64,000 nt of DNA, taken from assembly GCA_900323505.1 (NCBI GenBank), contig OOIN01000007.1:310001-374000 (forward strand). Direction: 5' to 3'. This DNA is from Ustilago trichophora. Taxonomy: Eukaryota > Basidiomycota > Ustilaginomycetes > Ustilaginales > Ustilaginaceae. Of this stretch, positions 51,076 through 63,502 are shown piece after piece (the stretch's first letter is position 1; the number at the start of each line of letters is the position of its first letter). The notes under the pieces were generated by a model that did not search any database, was not told where the DNA came from, and worked only from the letters and a program-made list of their open reading frames with translations. The position numbers and the translations under genes were made by a program.

Positions 51076-53043
51076 ATGGGACGGTATCAAGCCCTAAAAG
51101 AACCATCAACATCATGTCTCGTCCACAAACCCGCGCACAAACCGCCACCACCACCCCTCTTTCGCCTACCCACCGATGTATGGCTGCACATCTTCGCTCA
51201 GCTCTGCCAGAATCTCTCACAAGATGGGCTATCTACCCTTTCCGCACTTTCGTTAACATCAAAATACGCGCTCAAGCTGGTCGATGAGTATGGGTGGAAG
51301 TATCTCCTACAAGCGCAGTATAAGTTGGTATCAATACAGAGTTTGGATGCGTACTACAGCGAGTATGTGCAAACAGAGCGTGCTGGTGGTGGGATGGGAG
51401 GTGAAAGTGTCAGGTCAAAGTGGTGGTTTGCCTGCAGATATGCATGCTTGTTGCAAAGCTGCTGGGATGCAGCGGTGCTGTGCAGTGGCACGATGGAGAT
51501 TCCTGCTCCGCTAAAGGCCAAGAAAAACGTAGGTAGGGGTAGAAGGTTTGGTGGAGACTTTGCCATTCCGACGCTAGTAGTGGGGACTAGGTGGTTGATT
51601 GTTGGTGTACGCTCAGAGCTCTTTCTTTATCCTTCGAGGCCAACGGAAAGAGCTAAGCTAGGAGGACAGTGTGTGGCCAGAATAAAGTTGGATAGTCGCT
51701 CAGCCACAGAACTTGGATTGGCAATGGGCAGGGAAAAGGAAAAGACACCCGATGACCCCTGGCAAGATATTACAGCGTTGAAAGCCATCAACGAGGAGAC
51801 GAGCAAGGTGGTCGTCGGGTTTGCTGATGGGGGTGTGCAGGTACTCTCCATCAACCTGGTCAAGGTTGGAAAGGTGGACAAGGTCCAGGTAGAGGTGCTG
51901 CACCATCTGCCCTCTAGCAGACGGTCCGAGGTGGCAGATGTCTCAATACGCACCACTCCCCAACAGCAGCACTTGATAGCATCCTTATCCAAGCGCGGTC
52001 TCTTACAGATACACACTGTTCCATACTCGACAGCGCTACAGACACATTCCTGGAGTATCGACACGGACGGCATCGCCATCCCTTCTTCCCAACTCCCCAC
52101 CTCTGCCAACTCTTCTTCCGGCACAAACACACCACCACCCAGACCAGCTTTCCGCAGCGCGGCATTCAACAATGCCCCCCTCGTCCATCCAGATGAATCG
52201 TCCGTAGCTGGAGGTGGAGCCGCCACACGTGCATGGTCCGTCTTGCTCGGTCCAACTTGGGTCGCCGTTGGGATGACTGGCGAGCACGCAGTATACCTCT
52301 ATCCTTTTACTCGAAGCGAAAGTGGAATGGAGCTGAAGGAGCCGTATTACGTGGCGAATACAGGACAGCATACGAGTGTATATGCTATGGCTACTGCTTC
52401 AGCCGGATCCAACATTCCAGAGTTTTTACTCTTCGCTGGATTTTACGATGGCGTGGTGCGAGTGTATGACACTCGCCAGCTGCACACCGAACCCGATGCT
52501 ATGGACATGCAAGATCTCAACGAGGCTCTATCCCCCCTGCTCAATGGAAACTACCAACGCAGAAGAAGAAGAGTACGAAAAGAACTTGACCCAATCGCAA
52601 TCTTCCGAGAAGACTACGATACGGATGCCATCTACAGCCTGACTTTCGCTGGCCCTCAGTCCAATCTTCTAATTGTAGGTGGTGCGAGACATTCAAAAGT
52701 ACGTATCTTCGACGTATCCTCGCTCAGAGAATATGATGTACCGCTGCTTTCGGCTCCAGCTGGTGTCCAAGGGAGAAAAAAGGGGGCAGAAGAGGAGCGA
52801 GGTGATTGGACAGCTTTCGCACTAGCAAATACAGATAGTCCCCAGTATGGAGTGGTGGGCAATGCGGATAGAATCATTGGGGTTACGGATAGGAAGTTGT
52901 GGTGGTTCGATTTTGGTCTGCCTCTCCTAGAGAGGGATGTGGAGAGGGACGAGGATGCGGGTAAAGTGGCGTTCTTTAGACATCGCGATGGGGTGCTTTC
53001 TTACTCCTCTTCCACCTTGCATTCATCACATGGACCAGCATAA
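51076..53043 (+). CDS. F-box protein with WD40-like C-terminal half, 655 aa
   Basis: Residues about 25-75 form an F-box: PLFRLPTDVWLHIFAQLCQN, then TLSALSLTSKYALKLVDEYG. F-box proteins recruit substrates to SCF ubiquitin ligases. The rest has WD40-propeller features. These are short beta-rich repeats such as TRWLIVGVRSELFLYPS, KVVVGFADGGVQVLSINL, WVAVGMTGEHAVYLYPF, EFLLFAGFYDGVVRVYDTRQ and NLLIVGGARHSKVRIFDVSS. The reading frame is open upstream from 50785 but that start is not ATG, so I chose the ATG at 51076. Single exon. No specific substrate known to me; the WD domain is read from pattern rather than from exact GH...WD spacing. Confidence 0.75.
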   Translation: MGRYQALKEPSTSCLVHKPAHKPPPPPLFRLPTDVWLHIFAQLCQNLSQDGLSTLSALSLTSKYALKLVDEYGWKYLLQAQYKLVSIQSLDAYYSEYVQTERAGGGMGGESVRSKWWFACRYACLLQSCWDAAVLCSGTMEIPAPLKAKKNVGRGRRFGGDFAIPTLVVGTRWLIVGVRSELFLYPSRPTERAKLGGQCVARIKLDSRSATELGLAMGREKEKTPDDPWQDITALKAINEETSKVVVGFADGGVQVLSINLVKVGKVDKVQVEVLHHLPSSRRSEVADVSIRTTPQQQHLIASLSKRGLLQIHTVPYSTALQTHSWSIDTDGIAIPSSQLPTSANSSSGTNTPPPRPAFRSAAFNNAPLVHPDESSVAGGGAATRAWSVLLGPTWVAVGMTGEHAVYLYPFTRSESGMELKEPYYVANTGQHTSVYAMATASAGSNIPEFLLFAGFYDGVVRVYDTRQLHTEPDAMDMQDLNEALSPLLNGNYQRRRRRVRKELDPIAIFREDYDTDAIYSLTFAGPQSNLLIVGGARHSKVRIFDVSSLREYDVPLLSAPAGVQGRKKGAEEERGDWTAFALANTDSPQYGVVGNADRIIGVTDRKLWWFDFGLPLLERDVERDEDAGKVAFFRHRDGVLSYSSSTLHSSHGPA

Positions 53044-53152
53044 ACACACTTTCCACTGTCCAACCAAAAAAAAACTAATAATTCTTCTGCAAGCATGTCA
53101 TACAGTAGCCATCCTATCTACAAACATAAAATGCATCTCACCTTACGGCGAT

Positions 53153-54865
53153 TTAATCGTTCTTCTTGCCCTTGGAAGGTTCATCTCTGATAGTCAGCCA
53201 GATCAAGCTGAAAACCAAAAACCCAATCGTCGTACTAAAAGCACCTGTGATATACGGCCAACTGGAGCTCAAGAATCTCGCATATTCGTCGTGATTAAAC
53301 GGTCTTACTGGAGCAATATCTTTTGCGTGAATAAAAGATAAACCTTGTCTCTTAAAGTTGAGATCAAAACTGAAAACTCCGTGTCGATCTGGGATTTGAA
53401 AAGTGGTTGCAAACCGTGTAAATGCACCCGTCTTACCCTCTCCCGAACCATCCATGACAAGATCGATATTGCTAAAGTTTGCCGAATCAACAGGTGTCAG
53501 ATGAGCGGTAATGTAAGGATCCAACATCTTGAATGCTACCTGAAGGTCTAATTCTCGATCTGCTGGAATCCAACCCAACTCTGGATGATGAGAGACAAGA
53601 TCAACGCTGTAAAAAATGTGATCTTTGATACGATACATCTTATTACCTTCCAAAGTCTCTTCGTAATCTTCCCTTGTATCTGCAGGTGAAGATTTAACGC
53701 GATGATGATGAGTGGAAAGGATTTTGAGAACGGATTTTTCTTGGAATGTCCAACTAGTCAAATCGTGTGCCACTTTTTGGTTGAGTGTGTGAGATGCCGA
53801 GAGGTATTCGTCGGAAAGCATATGCGTAGACCCCAAAAACATGGCCCTTGCGCTATTCGAGGCCAGTTGAAAGCCCGAAACCAGCGACACTAGACCTCCG
53901 GACGTGGAGGAGGACGAGGAAGAGAGACCGGCCACGAGCTCTTTACGTGATTCCAAGGCGTCCAAGGAGGCGCGGTTTTTGGCAATCCAACCATTCTTGC
54001 CGAGCTTGGAGGGAGAACGGGTCTTGACGACCGTGGGGATGGGACGAGGGGTAGAGAGGATTTCCGAGGTTTGTGTTTGGCCGTCGACGATTTTGGTCGT
54101 GGTAATGGTGACGGGGGCAGGGGTGGAATAGGAGGTGGATTCGACGACTGCATCTTGCTCCTTGACTAACAGAGGGGTTTCCGAAGAGTAACTGGTAGCG
54201 GGTGGTAGGATGAGGGGAAAGGCAAGAGGGTTGGCACCTACTCGATGGACTACTCCTCTGTAAAGCAGTGGTTTCTCCTTTGCCTCCTTGAGCGTCTCCT
54301 CGGAGAAGACGTTTACATTCTGTACCAATCCTCCCGCGCTCAGTCCGCTCTGAGCCTTGTTTCCACCCACCAAGACAGCAGTGTGATTACCAGCATCGTA
54401 CTCGCCACTGTAACGGAAATGATCGACAAGCGCACTACCCTTGTCCTCAAATTCGAGCGAGAACTCGCGGGCAAAATCACGATACATCTCGCTCAAACCC
54501 GAATCCAGACCGACGACGAGGTTGCCTCCACTCTTGAGGTAGTCTACGAGTTGTTGAGGGCTAATGTCTGCCGCGAGGGATTTGGCAGTGGGGGAGAGAA
54601 GGATGAGATGGTCGTATGACAGAACATCGTGTTCGACAAGTTGCGGTTTGACATCGCGAGGGGCTTTAAAGTCGACGGTGTATCCGCGGGTGGTGAGGGT
54701 CGAGAGGAAGGTAGAGTAATGTGAACGGGTGGAAGGGTCGATGACGGCGAGAATGCGGTTGCCGGTTGCTGAGGGAAGGGCGAGTGTCAGGCTGGAGAAG
54801 AGGGCTACGACGACAGTGAGGAGGAGGGAGAGCGTCCTCGACGTCGAAGTTGGGCTCGATATCAT
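53153..54865 (-). CDS. WBP1: Oligosaccharyltransferase subunit Wbp1/OST48, 570 aa
   Basis: Essential ER membrane subunit of the complex that transfers glycans to nascent proteins. The N-terminus is a signal peptide (hydrophobic LLLTVVVALFSSLTLALPSA at about 14-33). The conserved lumenal region reads NRILAVIDPSTRSHYSTFLS, GGNLVVGLDSGLSEMYRDFA and FEDKGSALVDHFRYS. A later block includes DHIFYSVDLVSHHPELGWIP and VFSFDLNFKRQGLSF. A C-terminal TM segment is followed by a short cytosolic tail ending KGKKND, with lysines at -3 and -4 as in KKxx ER-retrieval signals. The ATG at 54865 has a good leader. Single exon, longer than yeast Wbp1 because of Ser/Thr-rich inserts. It is divergent from the NKAP gene. 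Confidence 0.94.
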   Translation of the reverse strand: MISSPTSTSRTLSLLLTVVVALFSSLTLALPSATGNRILAVIDPSTRSHYSTFLSTLTTRGYTVDFKAPRDVKPQLVEHDVLSYDHLILLSPTAKSLAADISPQQLVDYLKSGGNLVVGLDSGLSEMYRDFAREFSLEFEDKGSALVDHFRYSGEYDAGNHTAVLVGGNKAQSGLSAGGLVQNVNVFSEETLKEAKEKPLLYRGVVHRVGANPLAFPLILPPATSYSSETPLLVKEQDAVVESTSYSTPAPVTITTTKIVDGQTQTSEILSTPRPIPTVVKTRSPSKLGKNGWIAKNRASLDALESRKELVAGLSSSSSSTSGGLVSLVSGFQLASNSARAMFLGSTHMLSDEYLSASHTLNQKVAHDLTSWTFQEKSVLKILSTHHHRVKSSPADTREDYEETLEGNKMYRIKDHIFYSVDLVSHHPELGWIPADRELDLQVAFKMLDPYITAHLTPVDSANFSNIDLVMDGSGEGKTGAFTRFATTFQIPDRHGVFSFDLNFKRQGLSFIHAKDIAPVRPFNHDEYARFLSSSWPYITGAFSTTIGFLVFSLIWLTIRDEPSKGKKND

Positions 54866-56916
<2,051 letters not shown>

Positions 56917-57004
56917 GACCCATACGCACAAACAAAACCCCTGTGTTAGCTTAGCCACGATGATGGCCTTTATTATTCACTTTGAACACGAGTGTGGAGA
57001 GTGA

Positions 57005-59362
57005 TTAGATGCCGTGCCATACAAGTGCCAGGTCGATTGGCTGTGCAGTGGAGTCAGAAGCCAAGGTGTGGAGTTGTGAGCAGGGGATGAGTTGGGACTG
57101 ATCCAGCAGGTCTTTATGCTTTAAGAAGGATTTGAGTGTGGCCAGTGCCGTAGTACCGTCCTCTCCAGCTGATGTGGAGGTGGTAGAGCAAGGTTGGAAG
57201 AGTTGGGTTGCGTAGGAGCTGTTTTGCAGACTTTCCAGCGAGGCGATGAAATCTTGCTCCTCGGTGGACGAGTCATGTTCTTGGTTGGAAGAAGAAGAGA
57301 GGGTTAAGATGCCGAATTTGGTTTTGGCGGAAACGGAGCTGGTGATGGTGTGAACGATTTGGAAGGAGGATTTGCCGGTAGGGGAGGGAAGGGTGGTGGA
57401 GAAGCGGGTGATGAGGACGTCGGTTACGTCTGTTCCTGGTTGATCGTCTTCTTCATCGTCGTCAGTGTTAGAAGATGGTGTTTCAGACTCGAGCAGGAGC
57501 GGTGGAGGGATTCGACCGGTGTGAGCGGTGATTTGCCATTCAACAGCGGCGCTTCGTGGCAAAGCAGCTTTAGGGAGCGTGATAAAGAGCATCGGTGGAA
57601 GTAAGGCTCCCTGTTCACATGATTGTCCTAGCCAGTTTTCCTCTTCTTGCCAGTCCCCTCCTTCATCATCGTTTTCCTCATTTTCATCGTCCAATCCACC
57701 TTGAGCCAACCACGCCCTCCTGGCAATCTCCACCCCATCCACCCCAACCCCTTCTTCAACCCAACACAGCCCACCTTCAACCCACCCCTCCTCAACCCCT
57801 CGACCACCCATATCATTCACCGTCGCCTTCCAAATCCTCCTCGCATGCTGCACACTCAACGCCGTCTGCAGCCCTCTATCGTCGCTCAACCTCAAATCTG
57901 CAGGAATCAACCCAATCTGTCCCGCAATCCACACTTTTTCAGCCTGGGCCAAGCTCTGCGAATACGGCCCAATATTCGCAGGTGCCCAAAAGCTCCGCCC
58001 CTGCACATGCAGCGCTCTCCTGTCAAACACAGTTAATGTTGTTGTTGTTGTTGTTGCCGAGGGACTACGATCGTCAAATGCTATTGCGTTTATCACAACA
58101 TCGCAGCCAGATGGAAGGTAGGGCAGAGCAACACAGGCTCGAGTTGGAGGAGAGACACCAAAAAGGAGTTTGTAGATAGAGTTGATGCGGGAAAAAAGGG
58201 TCTGGTCACGAAGATAGAGGTTGACGTGGATTATGTGGGAAAGGTCAAGGTGGTGGGTGCTGAGGAGAGAGGTGATGTGGCGAAAGGCGGAGGTGATTTG
58301 GTCTTCGGGAGAGAGATGTGTAGAGGAGGTGATGGGGCTGATGTGGGGAACGTGGCCGGTGATGTTGGATAGGACCAAGTAGCGACCTTTTCTGCGGATT
58401 GAGGGTGCCGGGAAGTCAAGGTCGATATTTGTCACTTGAATGTGAAGCGGCGATTCTGCTTTCGAAGCAGTTGATGTTCGCTGTGCGGCTCTCAACGTCC
58501 GCCTCCCAACCGTATCGAGCAACGGCGGAGTCCTTGCCTCCCTCCTCTCCTGCTCTCCAACATCATCCTTCTCGACCAATTTTGCATTCTTCAACCGAAG
58601 ATAGCTTACACTGCCAAACCCGCTATCCGAATGCACAACCGTCTCCACCTCTCCGACATCTATTCTCTTCTTGAACAGTGGAGAATCGATGGTTAATGTC
58701 TCGTACTCTCCACCCTCCCCGCATACATGGGCGCCATACATTGCAGACAACCGTTCCAGCTTTGTTTGCATCTGACCCAACGTCTTGCCTAGATCCCTGT
58801 CGTCCAACCCGATACCTGCCACCTTGATGAGAATCGAAACAAGGCCAGCGTTTAGCATCTCTGCGTAGAGTTCCGACTGCGAGCGCTGCCAGAGAAACGT
58901 TAGCGGGGTCAAGTTGATCTCGGGTCGCAGGGAAACGTGCTCGACACGAACTCGTTGATAGTTGGACAAGATGGCTCCAACAGATACAGCCTCGATGTCA
59001 GGATGGTGCGATTTTACGTCGAGAAGGAGGTGATAGAGGTCTTCTGTTTCATCTTCCACCGCTGCTGCTGAAGTGGAGGAAGAAGAGGACGACGAGGAGC
59101 AAGGTACGCGAGACCCGTATTCAGAGCGCTGGTTGACCGCAGTTCCCTTGATAGTTCGGCGGTACAGTGGCAAGCCCATTGCTTCAGCAACTAGATGAAC
59201 AGCATCGTGTCCAACAGTCTGGTACATGTACGAGTCGAGTTCATCTTTAGATCCGGGTGGGGAGAGGGTTGCGAGGGCAACCAGTTCGTGGCCTTGCTGT
59301 ACACAGTGGATGAGATTGTAGCAGCTATCTTTGCCTCCGCTTAGGAGTCCGACGACTTTCAT
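57005..59362 (-). CDS. DPH6: Diphthine-ammonia ligase Dph6 with RidA-like C-terminal region, 785 aa
   Basis: Catalyses the last step of diphthamide synthesis on elongation factor 2. The N-terminal 240 residues are the adenine-nucleotide alpha-hydrolase-like ATP-grasping domain: VVGLLSGGKDSCYNLIHCVQ (PP-loop SGGKDS), DSYMYQTVGHDAVHLVAEAM, then VSVGAILSNYQRVRVEHV and EYETLTIDSPLF. After a linker, residues about 320-420 and 460-580 contain text of the RidA/YjgF type (LRDQTLFSRINSIYKLLFG; ANIGPYSQSLAQAEKVWIAG). The fused arrangement also occurs in yeast Dph6, so it is normal. The C-terminal 200 residues are unconserved with a Ser/Thr-rich acidic stretch. Start ATG at 59362; single exon. Divergent from SUV3 with 311 bases between. 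Confidence 0.92.
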   Translation of the reverse strand: MKVVGLLSGGKDSCYNLIHCVQQGHELVALATLSPPGSKDELDSYMYQTVGHDAVHLVAEAMGLPLYRRTIKGTAVNQRSEYGSRVPCSSSSSSSSTSAAAVEDETEDLYHLLLDVKSHHPDIEAVSVGAILSNYQRVRVEHVSLRPEINLTPLTFLWQRSQSELYAEMLNAGLVSILIKVAGIGLDDRDLGKTLGQMQTKLERLSAMYGAHVCGEGGEYETLTIDSPLFKKRIDVGEVETVVHSDSGFGSVSYLRLKNAKLVEKDDVGEQERREARTPPLLDTVGRRTLRAAQRTSTASKAESPLHIQVTNIDLDFPAPSIRRKGRYLVLSNITGHVPHISPITSSTHLSPEDQITSAFRHITSLLSTHHLDLSHIIHVNLYLRDQTLFSRINSIYKLLFGVSPPTRACVALPYLPSGCDVVINAIAFDDRSPSATTTTTTLTVFDRRALHVQGRSFWAPANIGPYSQSLAQAEKVWIAGQIGLIPADLRLSDDRGLQTALSVQHARRIWKATVNDMGGRGVEEGWVEGGLCWVEEGVGVDGVEIARRAWLAQGGLDDENEENDDEGGDWQEEENWLGQSCEQGALLPPMLFITLPKAALPRSAAVEWQITAHTGRIPPPLLLESETPSSNTDDDEEDDQPGTDVTDVLITRFSTTLPSPTGKSSFQIVHTITSSVSAKTKFGILTLSSSSNQEHDSSTEEQDFIASLESLQNSSYATQLFQPCSTTSTSAGEDGTTALATLKSFLKHKDLLDQSQLIPCSQLHTLASDSTAQPIDLALVWHGI

Positions 59363-59673
59363 ACCTATTCTCTTGTCTAGCTAGGTTTCTGATTCGAGAA
59401 TTGATGCAGTAGGTGATAATGAACGACGAGGTTGGAGGATAAGAAGATAGCAAAGGCAAGAAGGAGGGTCTCCAATCAAAAAAAGTCAAGAGTGGGGAAA
59501 GATTGCTTACGTAATTCATTTTTTGGGACATTTTTGTCCGTCAAGAAATCTCCACTTTCTTCTTGTCCCACCTTTTAACCGATGTGCTCAGCGACTATTC
59601 TTCTTGACATCTTACTCATCTCCTTTTCACTCACCTTTACGAATAACGCAAAAAGAAGGTAGCGTAGCGAAGC
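59363..59673. promoter_or_regulatory. Divergent intergenic promoter (DPH6 / SUV3)
   Basis: 311 bases between two ATGs. CT-rich before 59674; no TATA box obvious. Confidence 0.5.
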
Positions 59674-62391
59674 ATGTTGCGAAGGTCGTTTGCTGCCGCT
59701 GGGCCCTCGGCTGCGGCGTTATCGGCGTCATCGTCGTCGATACGAAGCGCCACTTTGGCTCATCCCGGCTGCCTTGTCTGCACAGCATCTTGGCCTTCCA
59801 CCGCTGCAATTGCTTCTTCATCAGCATCAGCCACGCGTCCCTTTTCCGGCTCTCTGATAACCTCAAGAGGCAGGTATGACAGTGGATTCATCTCGCGCCC
59901 GCAAAACGGCGAGCCCAAAGCCGGCTTTGTACCTCGATGGAGCGATCCACAAGACTACCGACCGCACTCTAAATCTCGCCATGACAACACGACCAAAAGT
60001 GGCGGCAGCTACAATAACAACAAAGGTAGCAATAACAAGCGCGATCGTTTTGCCAAAGGAAGATTTCAGAGGAGGCAAGCTCCAACGGCAGATTTTTCGG
60101 TACCGGAACCGCCAACGGCTCAGGAAGTGGGTCGAAAGCTGGTGGATAAGTTGAGGGCGATGACGAGGGATCCTGAGTTGCCGTCGCAGCTCGTGGCGTA
60201 TGGAGTGAAGGGAAGGACGGCGCAGGTCTTGCTGCAATATTATACAGATGAAGCCAAGGGTGATTTGAGAGCCCAGAGAGAAAACCGGGGTGACTCGACT
60301 TCTCATCTGATGGATTCGGCCACGGCGGTCAAGCTCTTCAGGTTCTGGTCGGAGGATGCTCAAGATACCATTCCGGATCTGGCGCTCTTGCACGATGCAG
60401 GCAAACCTGCTCAGGCCGACACTTTTGCCTATCTCTCTGATGCCGTTTCGTCCTTCTCCATTGAAGGAGAGGAGTGTCTGGGTCGATTCTGCCTCTCTGC
60501 TTTTCTCGATTGGGTCGATCGAGGGCTGGAATCGCTTTCTTCCACCTCGACATCAGTCTCAAGCGCTCCTCCATCAATCAAGTTGACAACCGACGAAGCA
60601 GCCGAAGTCTCTCTGGCCCGATCGCAGCTCTCGCTCCTCCGATCATGCATGGATCTCCGCTTCCCCGTTCATCAATATCCACGAGCGCGCACCCTGATCC
60701 GCAACATTCATCTCCACGTCGGTCCCACCAACTCGGGCAAAACCCACGGTGCTCTCGTTGCGCTCTCCAAAGCACGTACGGGCATCTTTGCTGGACCTCT
60801 GCGATTGCTGGCACACGAAGTGTGGGATCGATTCAACAGTGGTACCGTCTCTCCTGGCGTGGCTGCACGGGCGTGTAACTTGGTGACGGGTGAAGAGCAG
60901 CGGACAGTAGATCCTTTGGCTGGGCTGATCAGTTGCACGGTAGAGATGGTGTCTACCACGCGGGGTGTAGATGTTGGTGTGGTGGACGAGATTCAGATGA
61001 TTGGAGATCCGCAGCGAGGGTATGCTTGGACCAACGCTGTGCTCGGGTTGCCGGCGAAAGAGCTGCATCTCTGTGGAGAGGCCAGTGTCATTCCACTGAT
61101 CGAGAATCTGGCAAAGGCATGTGGCGACCATCTGACAGTGCACAGGTACGACAGATTGACTCCCCTCACCGTCGCCCAAGAGTCTCTGAACGACGATTTG
61201 GCAGAGATCCAAAAGGGTGACTGCATCGTTGCATTCTCCCGTTCGGCGATTTTCGCCCTCAAGAGGGATATTGAGAAAAAGACGGGATTACGATGTGCTG
61301 TAGCCTACGGTGCCTTGCCACCCGAAACGAAAGCGGAACAGGCCAAGTTGTTCAACGAAGGCAAATTGGACGTGATGGTGGCGAGCGATGCTATTGGCAT
61401 GGGTCTCAATCTTCGTATCAAACGAGTAGTCTTCGACACGCTCACCAAGTGGAACGGTAAAGAAGAGGTGGTTCTCTCGGCAAGCCAGATCAAACAGATT
61501 GCCGGTCGAGCAGGTCGTTACGGTACCCAGGACAAGGACACAGCAAAAGCAGATCTCGGCGGAATCGTCACCACCCGACACGAACACGAGCTTGAAATCC
61601 TACGTGCTGCACTCGCCTCCCCCCTACTACCCATCACACGAGGCTCCATTCAGCCGTCATCCGAGACTCTAACTCAACTCTCTGCCATGCTCCCCAGCAA
61701 AAACGGTGGCAGGGGAGGTCTTCGAACACTCTCCGAGATTTACGCCGATGTGTCTTTACTCTCTCGGATCGATTCGACCAACTTTTTCCTGTCCGACTTC
61801 AGTCAGCAGCTGACCATCTCGCCTTTGATCGAGTCTGCATCTGGAGGTCTCCTGACGGTCAGCGAGAGAGAAACCTTTTCCAACGCCCCTGCCAACACGC
61901 GCGATGAACGAGTCATGGCATTCCTTTGCAAAGCCGTGGGCCAGTTCAGCCGTGGCGGGTTGGTCCAATTTGACCAAGCTGCTAAAGATTTGGCCATGTT
62001 GGAGGTTGAAATCGAGGTATTGGAGCTGATGCGCTCTGCTATTGCCGCTCGAGAGCGTGCGCCTAGATCCTCTAAACCCGGAGCTGAAGAGTTGCCTCTG
62101 ATTGCTTACCTGAACACGACGGCACAAGCCGGATTGACGGGAGGCAGTGCATCCCATCCCTTGATCAACATTACAACGCTTCTGATGCTCGAATCTTTAC
62201 ACAGATGCTTTACGCTTTATTTGTGGTTGAGCTTCCGATTCCCCTTAGCGTTCTGCTATAGAGCAGAGGTGGATCAGAGGAAGAAAGAAGCTGAAGAAGC
62301 GATCGACTTTGTTCTGCAAGGAATCAGATTTGGTAGGGCCAAGAGGTTGCAAGCTTTAGGCAGGGTGGAGGGTCGCAAGGGTCGACCGTAA
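59674..62391 (+). CDS. SUV3: Mitochondrial ATP-dependent RNA helicase Suv3, 905 aa
   Basis: Helicase of the mitochondrial degradosome that unwinds RNA for turnover. The first 60 residues, rich in Arg, Ser and Ala with few acids, look like a mitochondrial targeting peptide. A basic Asn/Gly/Lys/Arg-rich segment follows. Helicase motifs are present. Motif I (Walker A) is VGPTNSGKTHGALVALSKA at about residue 350, motif II is VVDEIQMIGDPQRGYAW near 437 (DEIQ, as in Suv3). RecA-2 motifs include MVASDAIGMGLNLRIKRVVF and SQIKQIAGRAGRYG. The C-terminal SUV3 region, including TTLLMLESLHRCFTLYLWLS, is complete. Single exon, start ATG at 59674. Location is inferred from the leader and family. Confidence 0.93.
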   Translation: MLRRSFAAAGPSAAALSASSSSIRSATLAHPGCLVCTASWPSTAAIASSSASATRPFSGSLITSRGRYDSGFISRPQNGEPKAGFVPRWSDPQDYRPHSKSRHDNTTKSGGSYNNNKGSNNKRDRFAKGRFQRRQAPTADFSVPEPPTAQEVGRKLVDKLRAMTRDPELPSQLVAYGVKGRTAQVLLQYYTDEAKGDLRAQRENRGDSTSHLMDSATAVKLFRFWSEDAQDTIPDLALLHDAGKPAQADTFAYLSDAVSSFSIEGEECLGRFCLSAFLDWVDRGLESLSSTSTSVSSAPPSIKLTTDEAAEVSLARSQLSLLRSCMDLRFPVHQYPRARTLIRNIHLHVGPTNSGKTHGALVALSKARTGIFAGPLRLLAHEVWDRFNSGTVSPGVAARACNLVTGEEQRTVDPLAGLISCTVEMVSTTRGVDVGVVDEIQMIGDPQRGYAWTNAVLGLPAKELHLCGEASVIPLIENLAKACGDHLTVHRYDRLTPLTVAQESLNDDLAEIQKGDCIVAFSRSAIFALKRDIEKKTGLRCAVAYGALPPETKAEQAKLFNEGKLDVMVASDAIGMGLNLRIKRVVFDTLTKWNGKEEVVLSASQIKQIAGRAGRYGTQDKDTAKADLGGIVTTRHEHELEILRAALASPLLPITRGSIQPSSETLTQLSAMLPSKNGGRGGLRTLSEIYADVSLLSRIDSTNFFLSDFSQQLTISPLIESASGGLLTVSERETFSNAPANTRDERVMAFLCKAVGQFSRGGLVQFDQAAKDLAMLEVEIEVLELMRSAIAARERAPRSSKPGAEELPLIAYLNTTAQAGLTGGSASHPLINITTLLMLESLHRCFTLYLWLSFRFPLAFCYRAEVDQRKKEAEEAIDFVLQGIRFGRAKRLQALGRVEGRKGRP

Positions 62392-62888
62392 GGTGGATCC
62401 AAGAGGTTAATCTCAGAAACGGTCTATCGAAAAACGAGAGAGACATTCTCACTACTCTCCTGTGCTTTACGCTATGGAAATTGGATCATTGCAGCACAGC
62501 CGCATCTGAAATAAGCATGATCACACCATTTTTTTCCTGTCCGAGGGAAATCGACGCATTGCACTGCCTTATGCAATGCAAAAGGTGACTGACTACATTG
62601 GTGTGTGACAGCTACTTAGGGATGAATGTATTCTATTATGGAGGTGTCGGAAAGATCCATAGGCTCCCCCACCCACATTGATCAAAAAAGTTGGCCGTAG
62701 AAGTGCCCTATCGTTTTCGATGGATGTGGGGGAGATAGAGAGAGAGAGAAAGAGAGGTGTTTCCGAAACAAAACGGAAGCTTTCGGAACCTCTTTGGGCG
62801 TGATACATTGAAAAGCTGTGCCAAGCAACGCATCCAGCATGATAAAGAAAAGTGACATATATCTCAACCGTCAACTGTGCATATGATC

Positions 62889-62893
<5 letters not shown>

Positions 62894-62956
<63 letters not shown>
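62894..62956. repeat. Poly-A run (63 A)
   Basis: The longest homopolymer in the window. It may be a retroposon tail, but I found no matching target-site duplication near its right edge; assembly inflation is also possible. Confidence 0.9.
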
Positions 62957-62958
<2 letters not shown>

Positions 62959-63095
62959 AGAACCTTGGCGATTCGCCGATGCATGTAGGGTAGAACACGC
63001 GAGTGCTTTCCATGTGGACTTGACTTTGGTCCAACTCAGCATGTAAGGTGTATAGTTGTAGTGGTTGTGGTTGTCATCGTACGATAAGTGACAGA

Positions 63096-63109
63096 GTACA
63101 GTACTGTAC
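63096..63109. repeat. 14-bp perfect palindrome of the TGTAC motif
   Basis: GTACAGTACTGTAC equals its own reverse complement. Part of the dispersed TGTAC family described in the findings. Confidence 0.9.
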
Positions 63110-63502
63110 AGTTATTGACTGTGTTGTTGTACAGTACTTTTTTTTTTTCGTGTGGCGGTGGGGTTTGGTGGATCGGGCAATTTTTAGTCTCTTCTTGGCA
63201 CGCCACGTTCTCGCTTGTTTTTCGGCGACTTTTTTACAATATTTATTGATTTTTCTAAATACTGTACATCAAAGGCTATTTTTAGGGAAATTCATCCCCC
63301 CACATTCCAGTCCAAGACGCAGTTCGCTTTGCTTGGCAACACCACCACCACCACCACCAATGACTCAAAGCTTAAAATTTCATATCGTTTGTCGGCACAT
63401 TTAAAGCTGTTGGCCGATTCCGTTGTCTCCTGCAATCAATATTCTCCGTGATACCCCCCGACCCCGTTAGCTTACTTTGCTTACACTACAACCGTCGTAA
63501 TA

